The position numbers and the translations under genes are program-made. Below the pieces are notes generated by a model. That model did not search any database and was not told the origin of the DNA. It saw only the letters and a program-made list of their open reading frames with translations. From positions 1 through 51,683 of the forward strand of contig NZ_MDFN01000035.1 of the NCBI RefSeq assembly GCF_001730525.1: 51,683 nucleotides of DNA, read 5' to 3'. Below, piece after piece: positions 44,734-51,683 of this stretch. How positions within the stretch are numbered: the first letter of the stretch is position 1; every line of letters begins with the position of its first letter. The stretch comes from Arcticibacter eurypsychrophilus (GTDB taxonomy: Bacteria > Bacteroidota > Bacteroidia > Sphingobacteriales > Sphingobacteriaceae).

Positions 44734-46803
44734 ATGGATAGTTTGTTGACCGCTCCTGAAATCGGCGCAGAAATATTTATAGAACCCGGACAAACCGATC
44801 AGGAAATTGATACCTGGTTCAGGCAGATGAAAGATCTTGGACTGAGCATTACGCGTATCCGGATGTTTGAAAATTACATGCATCAACCGGATGGCAGTTG
44901 GGATTTTAGCCTGTTTGACAAAGCGTTCCTTGCCGGAGAAAAGTATGGAATTGCGATCTATGCTAACTTGTTTCCTGCCACAACCTTCGATGATGTAGGG
45001 GGATTTAAGTTTCCTAAAACCGAAGAAAACCTCCATCAGATAGCCGATTATATCAAACATCTGGTTACTCATTTCAGTGCCTTCCCTGCATTATACGGTT
45101 GGGTGCCGATTAATGAACCCGGATCAGGCGAACTGCCCGATGATACCTTTACTCAGGACCGGTTCGTTACTTGGAAAGCGCAACAAACTCCTGCTCAATA
45201 CAACAGCAAAGGATATACCCATTTTAACTTTGAAGAGCAGCGGTTCCTGCTCGAATACAATTCATGGTTTTTGAAATGGTTAATAGATGAAATCAGACGC
45301 TACGATTCCGAACGTCCCATCCATGTCAATAACCATGCGATCTTTAAAAATGCGGCCGAATATGACTTCCCGCAATGGCGTAACTTCTTAAGCAGTTTAG
45401 GAGGTTCCGCTCATGCCAGCTGGCATTACGGGTATTTTACAAGGCAGAAATACGCGCTGGCGATGTCCGCAAATAGTGAAATGTTACGCTCGGGTGCAGG
45501 TGGCGTCATCCCCTGGATGATGACGGAACTGCAGGGAGGAAATAATACGTATAGCGGCATTTCGCCCATGTGTCCTACTCGTTTCGAAACAGCCCAGTGG
45601 CTCTGGACCACCATCGGTTCAGGAAGTAAAGGCTCCATTTTCTGGTGCCTGAACCCCCGTTTATCCGGATTTGAAGCTGGTGAATGGGCCATGTTAGACT
45701 TTCAGGATCAGCCATCAGACCGCCTACTAGCCGCATCAGCAGTAGCAAATACCATAACAGCCAATCACACACTATTTGCCGGAGCCAATCCTATTGATTC
45801 TGGAATTCATGTCGTTTATACCCGCGAATCCATGTGGATCGAGCAGAAGCTCCAAATACCAGGAGACCTACATGAAGGCAGGTCAATAGGTGGCGTAATC
45901 AAATCGGCACTGAGCTATTTTGAAGCACTGAGCGATATGGGGATCCATGCCTCTTTTAAAGAAATGAGCGAGTTTGATTTCGACCAGGATGACTACTCCA
46001 AACAGGCCATTATTTTAGCACATCAAATCAGTGTCCCCTCCAGGTATTGGGAAAAGATCCACAGGTTTGTATCACAGGGTGGTAAACTCATTGTAGAAGG
46101 TCTGACTGGCTATTATGACGAAAATGCCTACTGCTTGTTGAGAGCAGGTTTTCCTTTCAAAGAATTGTTTGGCGGAGAAATAAAGGAATTTAAAGTAGTA
46201 GCACCTTTGTTTGATCTTCATCTGAGCAGTCCGGACCTAAAACTCAAGGCCCATCTTTGGCAGGGAACACTGAATTTAACGACTGCAAAAGTTATGGGAA
46301 CCTCTGTAAACGAAGCCGTAGCTTCCCAAAATACATACGAAAATGAAGTGATTGCTTCCCTGAAAGGGCATGAAAATGAAGTGATTGTTTCTTCAAACAG
46401 ATCCGGAAATCAAGTGATTGCTTCCTGGAATGCCTATGGCAAAGGAGAGGTATTATGGATTCCCAGTTTAATCGGGATGGGAGCAAGAATCACGAATGAT
46501 TATACAGCATTAACCGATCTGTTGTACCAGGAACTCGCTCCTTTATTAAAAAATCAGCCTGCATTATTTGATCATATCCAACAGGATGTAATCATGAAAA
46601 CCATGCGTTCCGGAAATTCTTACCTTTTTGTAATTATCAATAAATCGACAACTATCCGCTGGATCAAACTAAAAACCAATAATCTCTCAAAGGACCCACT
46701 TATCATTTATGCAGATCAAAACGGCCGGGTATCAGCCCAGAATGAAATAGAGATCCATTCGGAGGAAACAATGGTCTTGAAATGGGATTTAGATGTAAGC
46801 TGA
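44734..46803 (+). CDS. Cytoplasmic GH42-type beta-galactosidase with a tandem-repeat insert
   Basis: A 689-aa protein without a signal peptide, so cytoplasmic, unlike the other glycosidases here. N-terminal TIM barrel of GH42 type with acid/base Glu128 (PINEPGSGE) and nucleophile Glu265 (MTELQGGNNTYSG); middle domain (about 380-580) of the trimerisation, glutamine-amidotransferase-like kind with GGKLIVEGLTGYYDENA; short C-terminal beta domain. Residues 526-569 are four 11-residue repeats of the form N-x-V-I-A-S, which interrupt the middle domain just before YGKGEVLWIPSLIG. It should split beta-galactosides brought in after side-chain cleavage. It is the last gene of the operon and meets the phosphoesterase tail to tail, 2 bases apart. 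Confidence 0.85.
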   Translation: MDSLLTAPEIGAEIFIEPGQTDQEIDTWFRQMKDLGLSITRIRMFENYMHQPDGSWDFSLFDKAFLAGEKYGIAIYANLFPATTFDDVGGFKFPKTEENLHQIADYIKHLVTHFSAFPALYGWVPINEPGSGELPDDTFTQDRFVTWKAQQTPAQYNSKGYTHFNFEEQRFLLEYNSWFLKWLIDEIRRYDSERPIHVNNHAIFKNAAEYDFPQWRNFLSSLGGSAHASWHYGYFTRQKYALAMSANSEMLRSGAGGVIPWMMTELQGGNNTYSGISPMCPTRFETAQWLWTTIGSGSKGSIFWCLNPRLSGFEAGEWAMLDFQDQPSDRLLAASAVANTITANHTLFAGANPIDSGIHVVYTRESMWIEQKLQIPGDLHEGRSIGGVIKSALSYFEALSDMGIHASFKEMSEFDFDQDDYSKQAIILAHQISVPSRYWEKIHRFVSQGGKLIVEGLTGYYDENAYCLLRAGFPFKELFGGEIKEFKVVAPLFDLHLSSPDLKLKAHLWQGTLNLTTAKVMGTSVNEAVASQNTYENEVIASLKGHENEVIVSSNRSGNQVIASWNAYGKGEVLWIPSLIGMGARITNDYTALTDLLYQELAPLLKNQPALFDHIQQDVIMKTMRSGNSYLFVIINKSTTIRWIKLKTNNLSKDPLIIYADQNGRVSAQNEIEIHSEETMVLKWDLDVS
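46309..46440 (+). repeat. Four 33-bp in-frame tandem repeats inside GH42
   Basis: Units at 46309-46341, 46342-46374, 46375-46407 and 46408-46440. Units 2 and 3 share AATGAAGTGATTG; unit 4 has AATCAAGTGATTGCTTCC; unit 1 is the most diverged. Each codes for 11 residues of an N-(E/Q)-(V/A)-(I/V)-(A/V)-S pattern. Confidence 0.9.
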
Positions 46804-46805
46804 TC

Positions 46806-47936
46806 TTAGCGCGCGATTTTTACCTCAAAAGATTCAAAATGTGACATAGGCAAGCTTATATCATCAGGGTCCTCATGCGGAATACTATAATAATCTCCTT
46901 GCACAATGAGACCTGTGTTTTCTTTAACAATCGTTATTTTTAAAAATCCATGATGTGCAAAGCAATAATTCTGCAGCTCAATATTTTGAAATAGGGGACT
47001 CACATCTGAGTAAGCCATGTTATCAGGCTGTGCTATAGGATGTAATTCATCATACCCACCAGCCCCTGCAACCACGAATGTTAGCTCTTTTCCGTTCTCG
47101 TATTTTTTAATAAACCGCTGGTAATTATGTACATGGCCGCTGAAAACCAGGTCTGGCATCACATTAGCTTCCTGAAAAGCATTTTTAAGAAACTCAATCA
47201 TTGGCTGACTTGATCCATGATTGGTATCAGAAGAGTAGGGTGCATGGTGCAAACAAACCAACAAAGCTTTATCAGTAAACTGAGCTGCATGTTTCAATTC
47301 TTCAATAAACCATTCCTTTTGCGCTTCCGTAATAATCCCATATTTGGTCACATTGCTGTGTAATCCAATAATCGTAGCAAGAGGACTTTCCAACGTCCAG
47401 TAAATGTTGGGTTGCGTCATGCTTTTTCGTGGATCACCCCCTGAAAATGGAATTTGGTGTGGCTTGGTATCACAAAATACCTGTTTAAAAGGTTCCAGAC
47501 TGTTATAAGGATGAGGGTTTTCTACGTTTACATCACTATCATGATTTCCGGCAATAGCCACTATTGGAGCCGGATATTTCGAATAAGGCTCAAAAAATTG
47601 CTTTGCATATAAGTTCGACTCTCCAAAATTATACACAATATCGCCCAAATGATAGAGGAACTGAGGTTGATCGTTTTCATCCTTTAAATCCTCAAACTGA
47701 CTGATCATTTTATCAGCCACCACTTTTTGGAAATCATGACTGCGGATCGTACCCGTATCCCCAACCATGTGAAATACCATCTTCTGATTATTCGTTTCTT
47801 TTAGAATGGTATCCAGATTTAATCGGTATGGATATTTTCCAGAAGGTATAGGTAGTGGCTGGAATTTGTAGCTGTCGTCAGGTTGGTTTAATTTAAAAAT
47901 CGGTGTAGTCCGTATGAGTTGATCAGGATGGGGCAT
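46806..47936 (-). CDS. Calcineurin-like metallophosphoesterase
   Basis: A 376-aa metallophosphoesterase without signal peptide. Metal-binding motifs in order: VGDTG (58-62), HLGDIVYNFGE (96-106), GNHD (130-133), CLHHAPY near the middle, and SGHVHNYQRF. The first motif lacks the usual His (GD-x-H), as in purple-acid-phosphatase-like branches of the fold. The motifs show a two-metal phosphoesterase; the substrate (nucleotide, phosphomonoester or diester) is not determined. It is transcribed toward the PUL and is not linked with it by operon structure. Divergent from the protease gene. Confidence 0.9.
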   Translation of the reverse strand: MPHPDQLIRTTPIFKLNQPDDSYKFQPLPIPSGKYPYRLNLDTILKETNNQKMVFHMVGDTGTIRSHDFQKVVADKMISQFEDLKDENDQPQFLYHLGDIVYNFGESNLYAKQFFEPYSKYPAPIVAIAGNHDSDVNVENPHPYNSLEPFKQVFCDTKPHQIPFSGGDPRKSMTQPNIYWTLESPLATIIGLHSNVTKYGIITEAQKEWFIEELKHAAQFTDKALLVCLHHAPYSSDTNHGSSQPMIEFLKNAFQEANVMPDLVFSGHVHNYQRFIKKYENGKELTFVVAGAGGYDELHPIAQPDNMAYSDVSPLFQNIELQNYCFAHHGFLKITIVKENTGLIVQGDYYSIPHEDPDDISLPMSHFESFEVKIAR

Positions 47937-48076
47937 GATAACAAGTATTTGTCCGTTTAAATGTACTGCAAAATTAACCGAATTAGAAAGAATAGCTGTT
48001 TTTCCATGTTTAATTCGATTCGTTATAAACAGCGCAAGTAAAAATACGTTAAGTAAGGGTGGGGAAGAACTTATTC

Positions 48077-48850
48077 ATGAAGAACATTTACCTTATCGTT
48101 TGCTATATTCTATTTATTGCTTCCCCTGTAGGCGCTCAGGAATGTAATGAACAAGTGAGTAAAAATCGCAGAGTTCAAATCCAATCGGGACAATTAAATA
48201 AAGAACTGTTAAAGGTCGTTCAACTGGATATCCGTAGAAAAGCGTGGTTATGGAATGATCGGTACAATGCCACAGCCGCCTTTATTCACCCCAGGGTGCT
48301 CATTACGGCAGGTCATAACCTCACAAATCGGTTTGATCCAGTTGCAAAAATGACAGTTACAGTAGGGTATACTACTAATAACACCTATCGGGCTCAACAG
48401 CATTTCGCAACAGCGATGTATAAAAATATATATGTACTTCCATCTTACAATAGCGCACCGACTTTTGAGGATGATTATGGAATTATCATTCTTCCGGATG
48501 CTTCTTTATACCAGTATGCAGGTGGGTATTTCAAACTAACCAGTTATGCTGCGGCTAAACCAACGAGGGAAGTTTTTATGTCCGGTTATCCCGACCCGAT
48601 CACCGGGATGAAATTGTGGACTGACAAAACGAAGAACTATTACTTTTTAGATCGGCTTCTGCGGTATGATTTTTATACGCTGGATGGCTCAAGTGGATCG
48701 CCTATATATACCAATGCCAATCAGTTGATTGCTATACATACTGGTGGTTTTGATAAACCAAACGTTTGTAATATAGGAACGCCAATTACTCCTCAGATAA
48801 AAAAACAGATCAATGAATGGTGCAGGGCACATGGGATATATTTGAATTAA
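48077..48850 (+). CDS. Secreted trypsin-like serine protease (chymotrypsin fold)
   Basis: A 257-aa protein with signal peptide (1-20, cleavage at VGA-QE). Triad: His80 in TAGHNL, Asp133 in EDDYGIII, Ser208 in DGSSGSPI, all in the order of the V8/glutamyl endopeptidase branch. The frame is open to a GTG at 48059, but the ATG at 48077 gives the clean signal peptide. No extra domains. Specificity cannot be read with certainty. Alone with its own upstream region. Confidence 0.85.
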   Translation: MKNIYLIVCYILFIASPVGAQECNEQVSKNRRVQIQSGQLNKELLKVVQLDIRRKAWLWNDRYNATAAFIHPRVLITAGHNLTNRFDPVAKMTVTVGYTTNNTYRAQQHFATAMYKNIYVLPSYNSAPTFEDDYGIIILPDASLYQYAGGYFKLTSYAAAKPTREVFMSGYPDPITGMKLWTDKTKNYYFLDRLLRYDFYTLDGSSGSPIYTNANQLIAIHTGGFDKPNVCNIGTPITPQIKKQINEWCRAHGIYLN

Positions 48851-48906
48851 TAGGTATAGTTATGGCATTATTGTCATATCTCCTGATAAGAACCAGCGTT
48901 GGTGCC

Positions 48907-48948
48907 ATGATAAGTCCGACTTGCAAGTTGATTTATGGGACTTATCAT
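48907..48948. repeat. Eleven-bp inverted repeat after the protease gene
   Basis: ATGATAAGTCC (48907-48917) pairs perfectly with 48938-48948. The loop contains a second small palindrome (ACTTGCAAGT). No T-run follows, so it may be an operator of the next gene (start 49119) or a transcript-end hairpin. Confidence 0.5.
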
Positions 48949-49118
48949 AGGTTATAAACTGTTTGTTTATCGTTTGATTTTCAATGAGTATGCAGGATAT
49001 TTTGTAATCCCCCTCCAGATTGTTTAGAGCCGCTTTCTCTTTTTTACCCCAAAATATAAGAGAAATTTCGCTGCTAAGGTTCTTGAAATGATTACCTTAC
49101 CCGAATAACAAATATATT

Positions 49119-50102
49119 ATGGCCACAATTGACAATAAAGGAAGAGTACGGGGAACCGCAGGGTCGGTCGTCTACCGTACGTATCGGGATAAGAACATTA
49201 TTCAGGGAAAACCCGCGAAATTTAAACAGACCCAGGAAAGTATCAAAACCTCCACAGAATTCGGTTTATCGAGTTCTACGGCCGCGGTTATCCGTCAGGC
49301 ATTTGAGCCTGCTTATCTGCACCGGGATGGAACGGCTGTGAGCCGCAGTACCCAGTTGGTATACCGCAGCATCCGTAATAGTTTTAGTGGAAGTGTTGGG
49401 GAACGCGATCTGCATGATGCAGACCTGAGTCATTTAAACGGCATGGAGTTTAATGTGGACAGCAAGCTGTCGGAAGTGCTTCAGATGAGTCATCAGGTGG
49501 AGCAGGACCTGGATGGTCGTGTACGTGTTAAACTGGGGAGTTTAAATACCCAAAGCGGCATCAAAAGGCCTAAAGGGCTATCCGCAGGAAAGCTGAAATA
49601 CCGGGTTCGCCTGATGCTGGTGGCATTTAACTTCCGGGAAGAATATTACGAACACCTGGAAGTGAAGGATGTTGACTTTGGAAGTTATGAAACGCTGGAT
49701 GAGCAGGTTGTTAGTTTTGACAGCATTGCAAGTCCTTCGAGCATACTGATGTTGAGCATGTCCTTGCTGGTTTATAGCGCAATTGGACTGGATGAGGAAG
49801 CGATATTAATTAATTCTAAGGCTTTTAGTCCCTGCGCGCTTATCGGAGCATTTCAAAGTACGGCTGCCTCAGATCGTCCGAAAGTAGCTGTGAATCAATG
49901 TGCTGCAAGTTATCCGGTAGAGCAGGGGAACCTGCATCATATGGGATATGTTGGGAATGCATTGATGCTAAAACTTGGTGAGCGGATAAACCTGCATCTA
50001 AGTACGGCAAGTAAGATACCAAAAAAGGTCAATATAGAAACAAGGCTTAAGGAAACGAATTCGGGTATTACACTGGGCAAACGTACTTCATTCGCGAAAT
50101 AA
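49119..50102 (+). CDS. DUF6266-like protein, hypothetical
   Basis: A 327-aa protein with no signal peptide. Its N-terminus (GRVRGTAGSVVYRTYRDKNIIQGKPAK) has the same layout as the DUF6266 protein at 4284: a Gly-rich start, GSVV, an Arg/Asp turn, a GxP segment, then a helix (SSTAAVIRQAF) comparable to SVINQGF there. The rest is longer, with a beta-rich C-terminal half. Likely a distant member of the same group. It is a single gene followed directly by a hairpin. Function unknown. Confidence 0.6.
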   Translation: MATIDNKGRVRGTAGSVVYRTYRDKNIIQGKPAKFKQTQESIKTSTEFGLSSSTAAVIRQAFEPAYLHRDGTAVSRSTQLVYRSIRNSFSGSVGERDLHDADLSHLNGMEFNVDSKLSEVLQMSHQVEQDLDGRVRVKLGSLNTQSGIKRPKGLSAGKLKYRVRLMLVAFNFREEYYEHLEVKDVDFGSYETLDEQVVSFDSIASPSSILMLSMSLLVYSAIGLDEEAILINSKAFSPCALIGAFQSTAASDRPKVAVNQCAASYPVEQGNLHHMGYVGNALMLKLGERINLHLSTASKIPKKVNIETRLKETNSGITLGKRTSFAK

Positions 50103-50104
50103 TG

Positions 50105-50145
50105 ATTTATAACTTTGCGACTAGAATGCCTGGAAAGTTATAAAT
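50105..50145 (+). terminator. Hairpin directly after the DUF6266-like gene
   Basis: Perfect 12-bp stem (50105-50116 with 50134-50145), AT-rich, starting 3 bases after the stop codon. No long T-run; probable 3' end of this transcript. Confidence 0.6.
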
Positions 50146-50375
50146 TCTCATTTCTATTGAACTATAACGCTATTGAAGTATGCCCTTACTTTGCGTTCCC
50201 AACTACTCTTGCCCCCATTTTTTTTTCTTTCAATAATGTCAATAGAATGGTGAAATGATCGGGCTTTGATTTGGTGCTCTTCAAACTTTGATAATAGATT
50301 TGGATTATCTACTGCCGCCAAGAATGGCGTTTTTAGCGGAGGAGGTTGCTTCAGTTTGATTGACTACGGGATTTG

Positions 50376-50653
50376 TTCGTTAAACTAAACGTTGGGAGGG
50401 TAGCTATGGAAAGCACCAGCATCTATTTGATCTCCGTTTGGCGGGATTGGACCTTGATTTTAATGTTAAGTTGGTCTACCCATATTTTATTCGGCAGCTT
50501 CCTGACGGTAAGCGTGATGTAAAAGATGTACAGTGGATTGCTTTAGTCACGCAAAAAGAACTGAATAAAGGACAGTTTGTTCCCAGAACAGAAATAAAAC
50601 GGACGCATCAGTATAAAAATCGAATAACTGTACTTATTTTGCTTGCACAGTGA
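50376..50653 (+). pseudogene. IS110-family transposase remnant, frameshifted
   Basis: In one frame the DNA reads RVAMESTSIYLISVWR (from about 50397), and from about 50440 the match continues in another frame as LDLDFNVKLVYPYFIRQLP, then DVKDVQWIALV and KGQFVP. This is the well-known central block of IS110 transposases (VAMESTGxYW, then VNPYFIKxLPGRKTDVKDAQWIA). Both ends of the gene are missing. No inverted repeats are expected for this group, and none are seen. Confidence 0.8.
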
Positions 50654-50763
50654 ATTTTTTTCCTCGTTTTTTCATGGCATGGATGTTGCATGAATAGTTA
50701 TAATAAATATTACCCCTATTGAATGATCAACAGGGCTTTTGCAAACTTTTATTATTGGTCGAT

Positions 50764-50790
50764 ATATCAACCTGTATTACAGGTTGATAT
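50764..50790. promoter_or_regulatory. Perfect 11-bp dyad upstream of the HMA-domain gene
   Basis: ATATCAACCTG and its exact reverse complement around TATTA. It sits 51 bases before the ATG at 50842, as an operator would. No T-run follows, which argues against a terminator. Confidence 0.55.
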
Positions 50791-50841
50791 GATATTTTCT
50801 TGATAATAGAATAAAAATTGGTAAATATAAAAATAAGCAAG

Positions 50842-51174
50842 ATGAAAAAGTATTATGAAATAACTGGAATGAGTTGTGACGACTGTGTTGAAAATGTAAA
50901 GAAAGCATTGATGGAATTGCCGGATGTTGTAGAGGCAGAAGTTAAACTGAAGCCGCAAGGGGTTCTACTTACTTTGAACGAATCCATTGATACGAATGTA
51001 TTGCAAGCCCAGATTCATAAGGCCGGAAGCTATACCATTTTGAACTCGCATGGTGATGGAAATGGTGTTAACGAAGATACTCCCGACATACAGCGCACTC
51101 ATAGTTTTACCGACACTCATACCGAAAGGCATGAAAAGCCTTTTGGAATAGATCATGAACCTGGAGTAATTTAA
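50842..51174 (+). CDS. Heavy-metal-associated (HMA) domain protein
   Basis: A 110-aa protein with an N-terminal HMA fold (about residues 1-66): YYEITGMSCDDCVENVKKAL with the metal site Cys12/Cys15 in the loop GMSCDDC, then the strands VVEAEVKLKPQGVLLTL. The C-terminal 44 residues are hydrophilic and His-rich (six His), maybe an added metal-holding tail. Such proteins carry Cu(I) or other soft metals, often to a P-type ATPase, but no transporter is present here. The frame is open to a TTG at 50818; the ATG at 50842 matches family starts. Confidence 0.8.
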   Translation: MKKYYEITGMSCDDCVENVKKALMELPDVVEAEVKLKPQGVLLTLNESIDTNVLQAQIHKAGSYTILNSHGDGNGVNEDTPDIQRTHSFTDTHTERHEKPFGIDHEPGVI

Positions 51175-51229
51175 AGTTAAATGGTTACGGATTTGAATTA
51201 ATTTTCTGTTATGGGAGGTTGCATTCATC

Positions 51230-51683
51230 TTAAATTAAATTCCTCATAGCTTTATTGTCCCAATTGATGAAGGTGGTTAACGATGCACCATGTGCGCCAC
51301 CGTTATACATGTAACTATCAAATTGGAAAGTGCTTAGTAATGGTCCGTTAGTTAATACCTTGGTGGTACTTATAAATTCGTAGGTGCGACCACGGCATAA
51401 CGTTCTTTCTTGAATTTAAGGTAGTCATCCATAATGACTTTCGTTAATTCTTTTATAGAGGAGGGAGGATTTTTTAGTTAGGTGTACTTTCGTGATCCGA
51501 CTTTAAATGGAGTCGTTCAAGGCCGGCTGATTACCAAAATAGGGATAAGAAATAGCCATGAACGTATATTTATTTTTTGTCGTATCACAGTTTGGCTCTA
51601 TCTCTTTAATTACTCACTTTTGATCGGCGGTTATGTCTGAAGTGCGTTGTGCCGTATCCGCCCTACCAACCCATATTGCAGGA
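51230..51683 (-). pseudogene. Decayed DUF4163/DUF3298 (RsiV-like) gene, runs off the window
   Basis: Read on the minus strand, pieces of one protein appear in order but with stops and frameshifts: ADTAQRTSDITADQK then a stop; VIKEIEPNCDTTKNKYTF with MAISYPYFGNQPALNDSI then a stop; a shifted frame PPSSIKELTKVIMDDYLKF with KKERYAVVAPTN; then, shifted again, LSTFQFDSYMYNGGAHG with TTFINWDNKAMRNLI and a stop at 51230. SYPxF-x-PALND and Y-x-GGAHG are hallmarks of the DUF4163 and DUF3298 domains. Clearly inactive. Confidence 0.75.

Noticed and set aside
46309-46440. CRISPR-like array
   Set aside because: The four 33-bp units are contiguous, in frame and coding, with no spacers.
50438-50653. A free-standing 71-aa gene
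   Set aside because: It is the middle of an IS110 transposase whose preceding part lies in another frame; no independent start is credible.

Overview
The window looks like a chromosomal segment of a Sphingobacteriaceae member (Bacteroidota), with Pedobacter or a close relative as the best guess. The signs are a SusC/SusD pair, many signal-peptide glycan enzymes in one polysaccharide utilization locus (PUL), a 7TM-type AraC regulator, DUF6266-type proteins, promoters of the Bacteroidota form TTG-N20-TAnnTTTG, and almost no Shine-Dalgarno sequences. No rRNA, tRNA, CRISPR array or intact insertion sequence was seen.

Layout. (1) 1-9.1 kb is the edge of an exopolysaccharide/capsule cluster: a Wzi-like outer membrane protein and a polysaccharide-lyase-like protein on the minus strand, then a small membrane protein, a WcaF-like acetyltransferase, a pyruvyl transferase and a glycosyltransferase on the plus strand. 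Inserted in it (3.7-6.7 kb) is an island of five tiny zinc-ribbon proteins around a DUF6266 protein. All five share CPxC-x27-CxxC exactly. One of them (5795-5947) is only 50 aa. (2) 9.1-14.9 kb holds a small membrane protein, a membrane-bound AraC regulator, a lipoprotein esterase, an outer membrane beta-barrel protein and an IPT/TIG lipoprotein. (3) 15.1-46.8 kb is a PUL for pectin, most likely rhamnogalacturonan I with its galactan/arabinan side chains: SusC, SusD, GH105, GH95, CE12, GH28, GH43-like, GH2, a GH28 remnant, a second GH43-like enzyme, a GH65-like enzyme, PL11, a second CE12, a second GH105, GH31, a second GH2, L-rhamnose mutarotase and a cytoplasmic GH42. (4) 46.8-51.7 kb holds a metallophosphoesterase, a trypsin-like protease, a second DUF6266-like protein, an IS110 transposase remnant, a heavy-metal-associated (HMA) domain protein and a decayed DUF4163/DUF3298 gene at the edge.

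How the PUL should work (inference from families): SusC/SusD import oligosaccharides; PL11 cuts the rhamnogalacturonan backbone; the CE12 esterases remove acetyl groups; GH28 and the GH105 enzymes act on galacturonate and on unsaturated ends left by the lyase; GH2, GH43-like, GH95, GH31 and GH42 trim side chains; RhaM equilibrates L-rhamnose anomers in the cytoplasm. No GH78 or GH106 rhamnosidase and no dedicated PUL regulator is in the window.

The strongest new observation is regulatory. Three promoters (before SusC, before the first GH105 and before the second GH105) carry the direct repeat CAGG-ATGSTR-CAGG directly against the -33 position, and in all three the -7 element starts exactly 37 bases after the start of the repeat. 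They mark three transcription units of one PUL and suggest a shared activator. Other leads are the zinc-ribbon family, a sugar-dehydratase-like N-terminus fused ahead of the Wzi signal peptide, and a 4 x 33-bp in-frame tandem repeat inside the GH42 gene.
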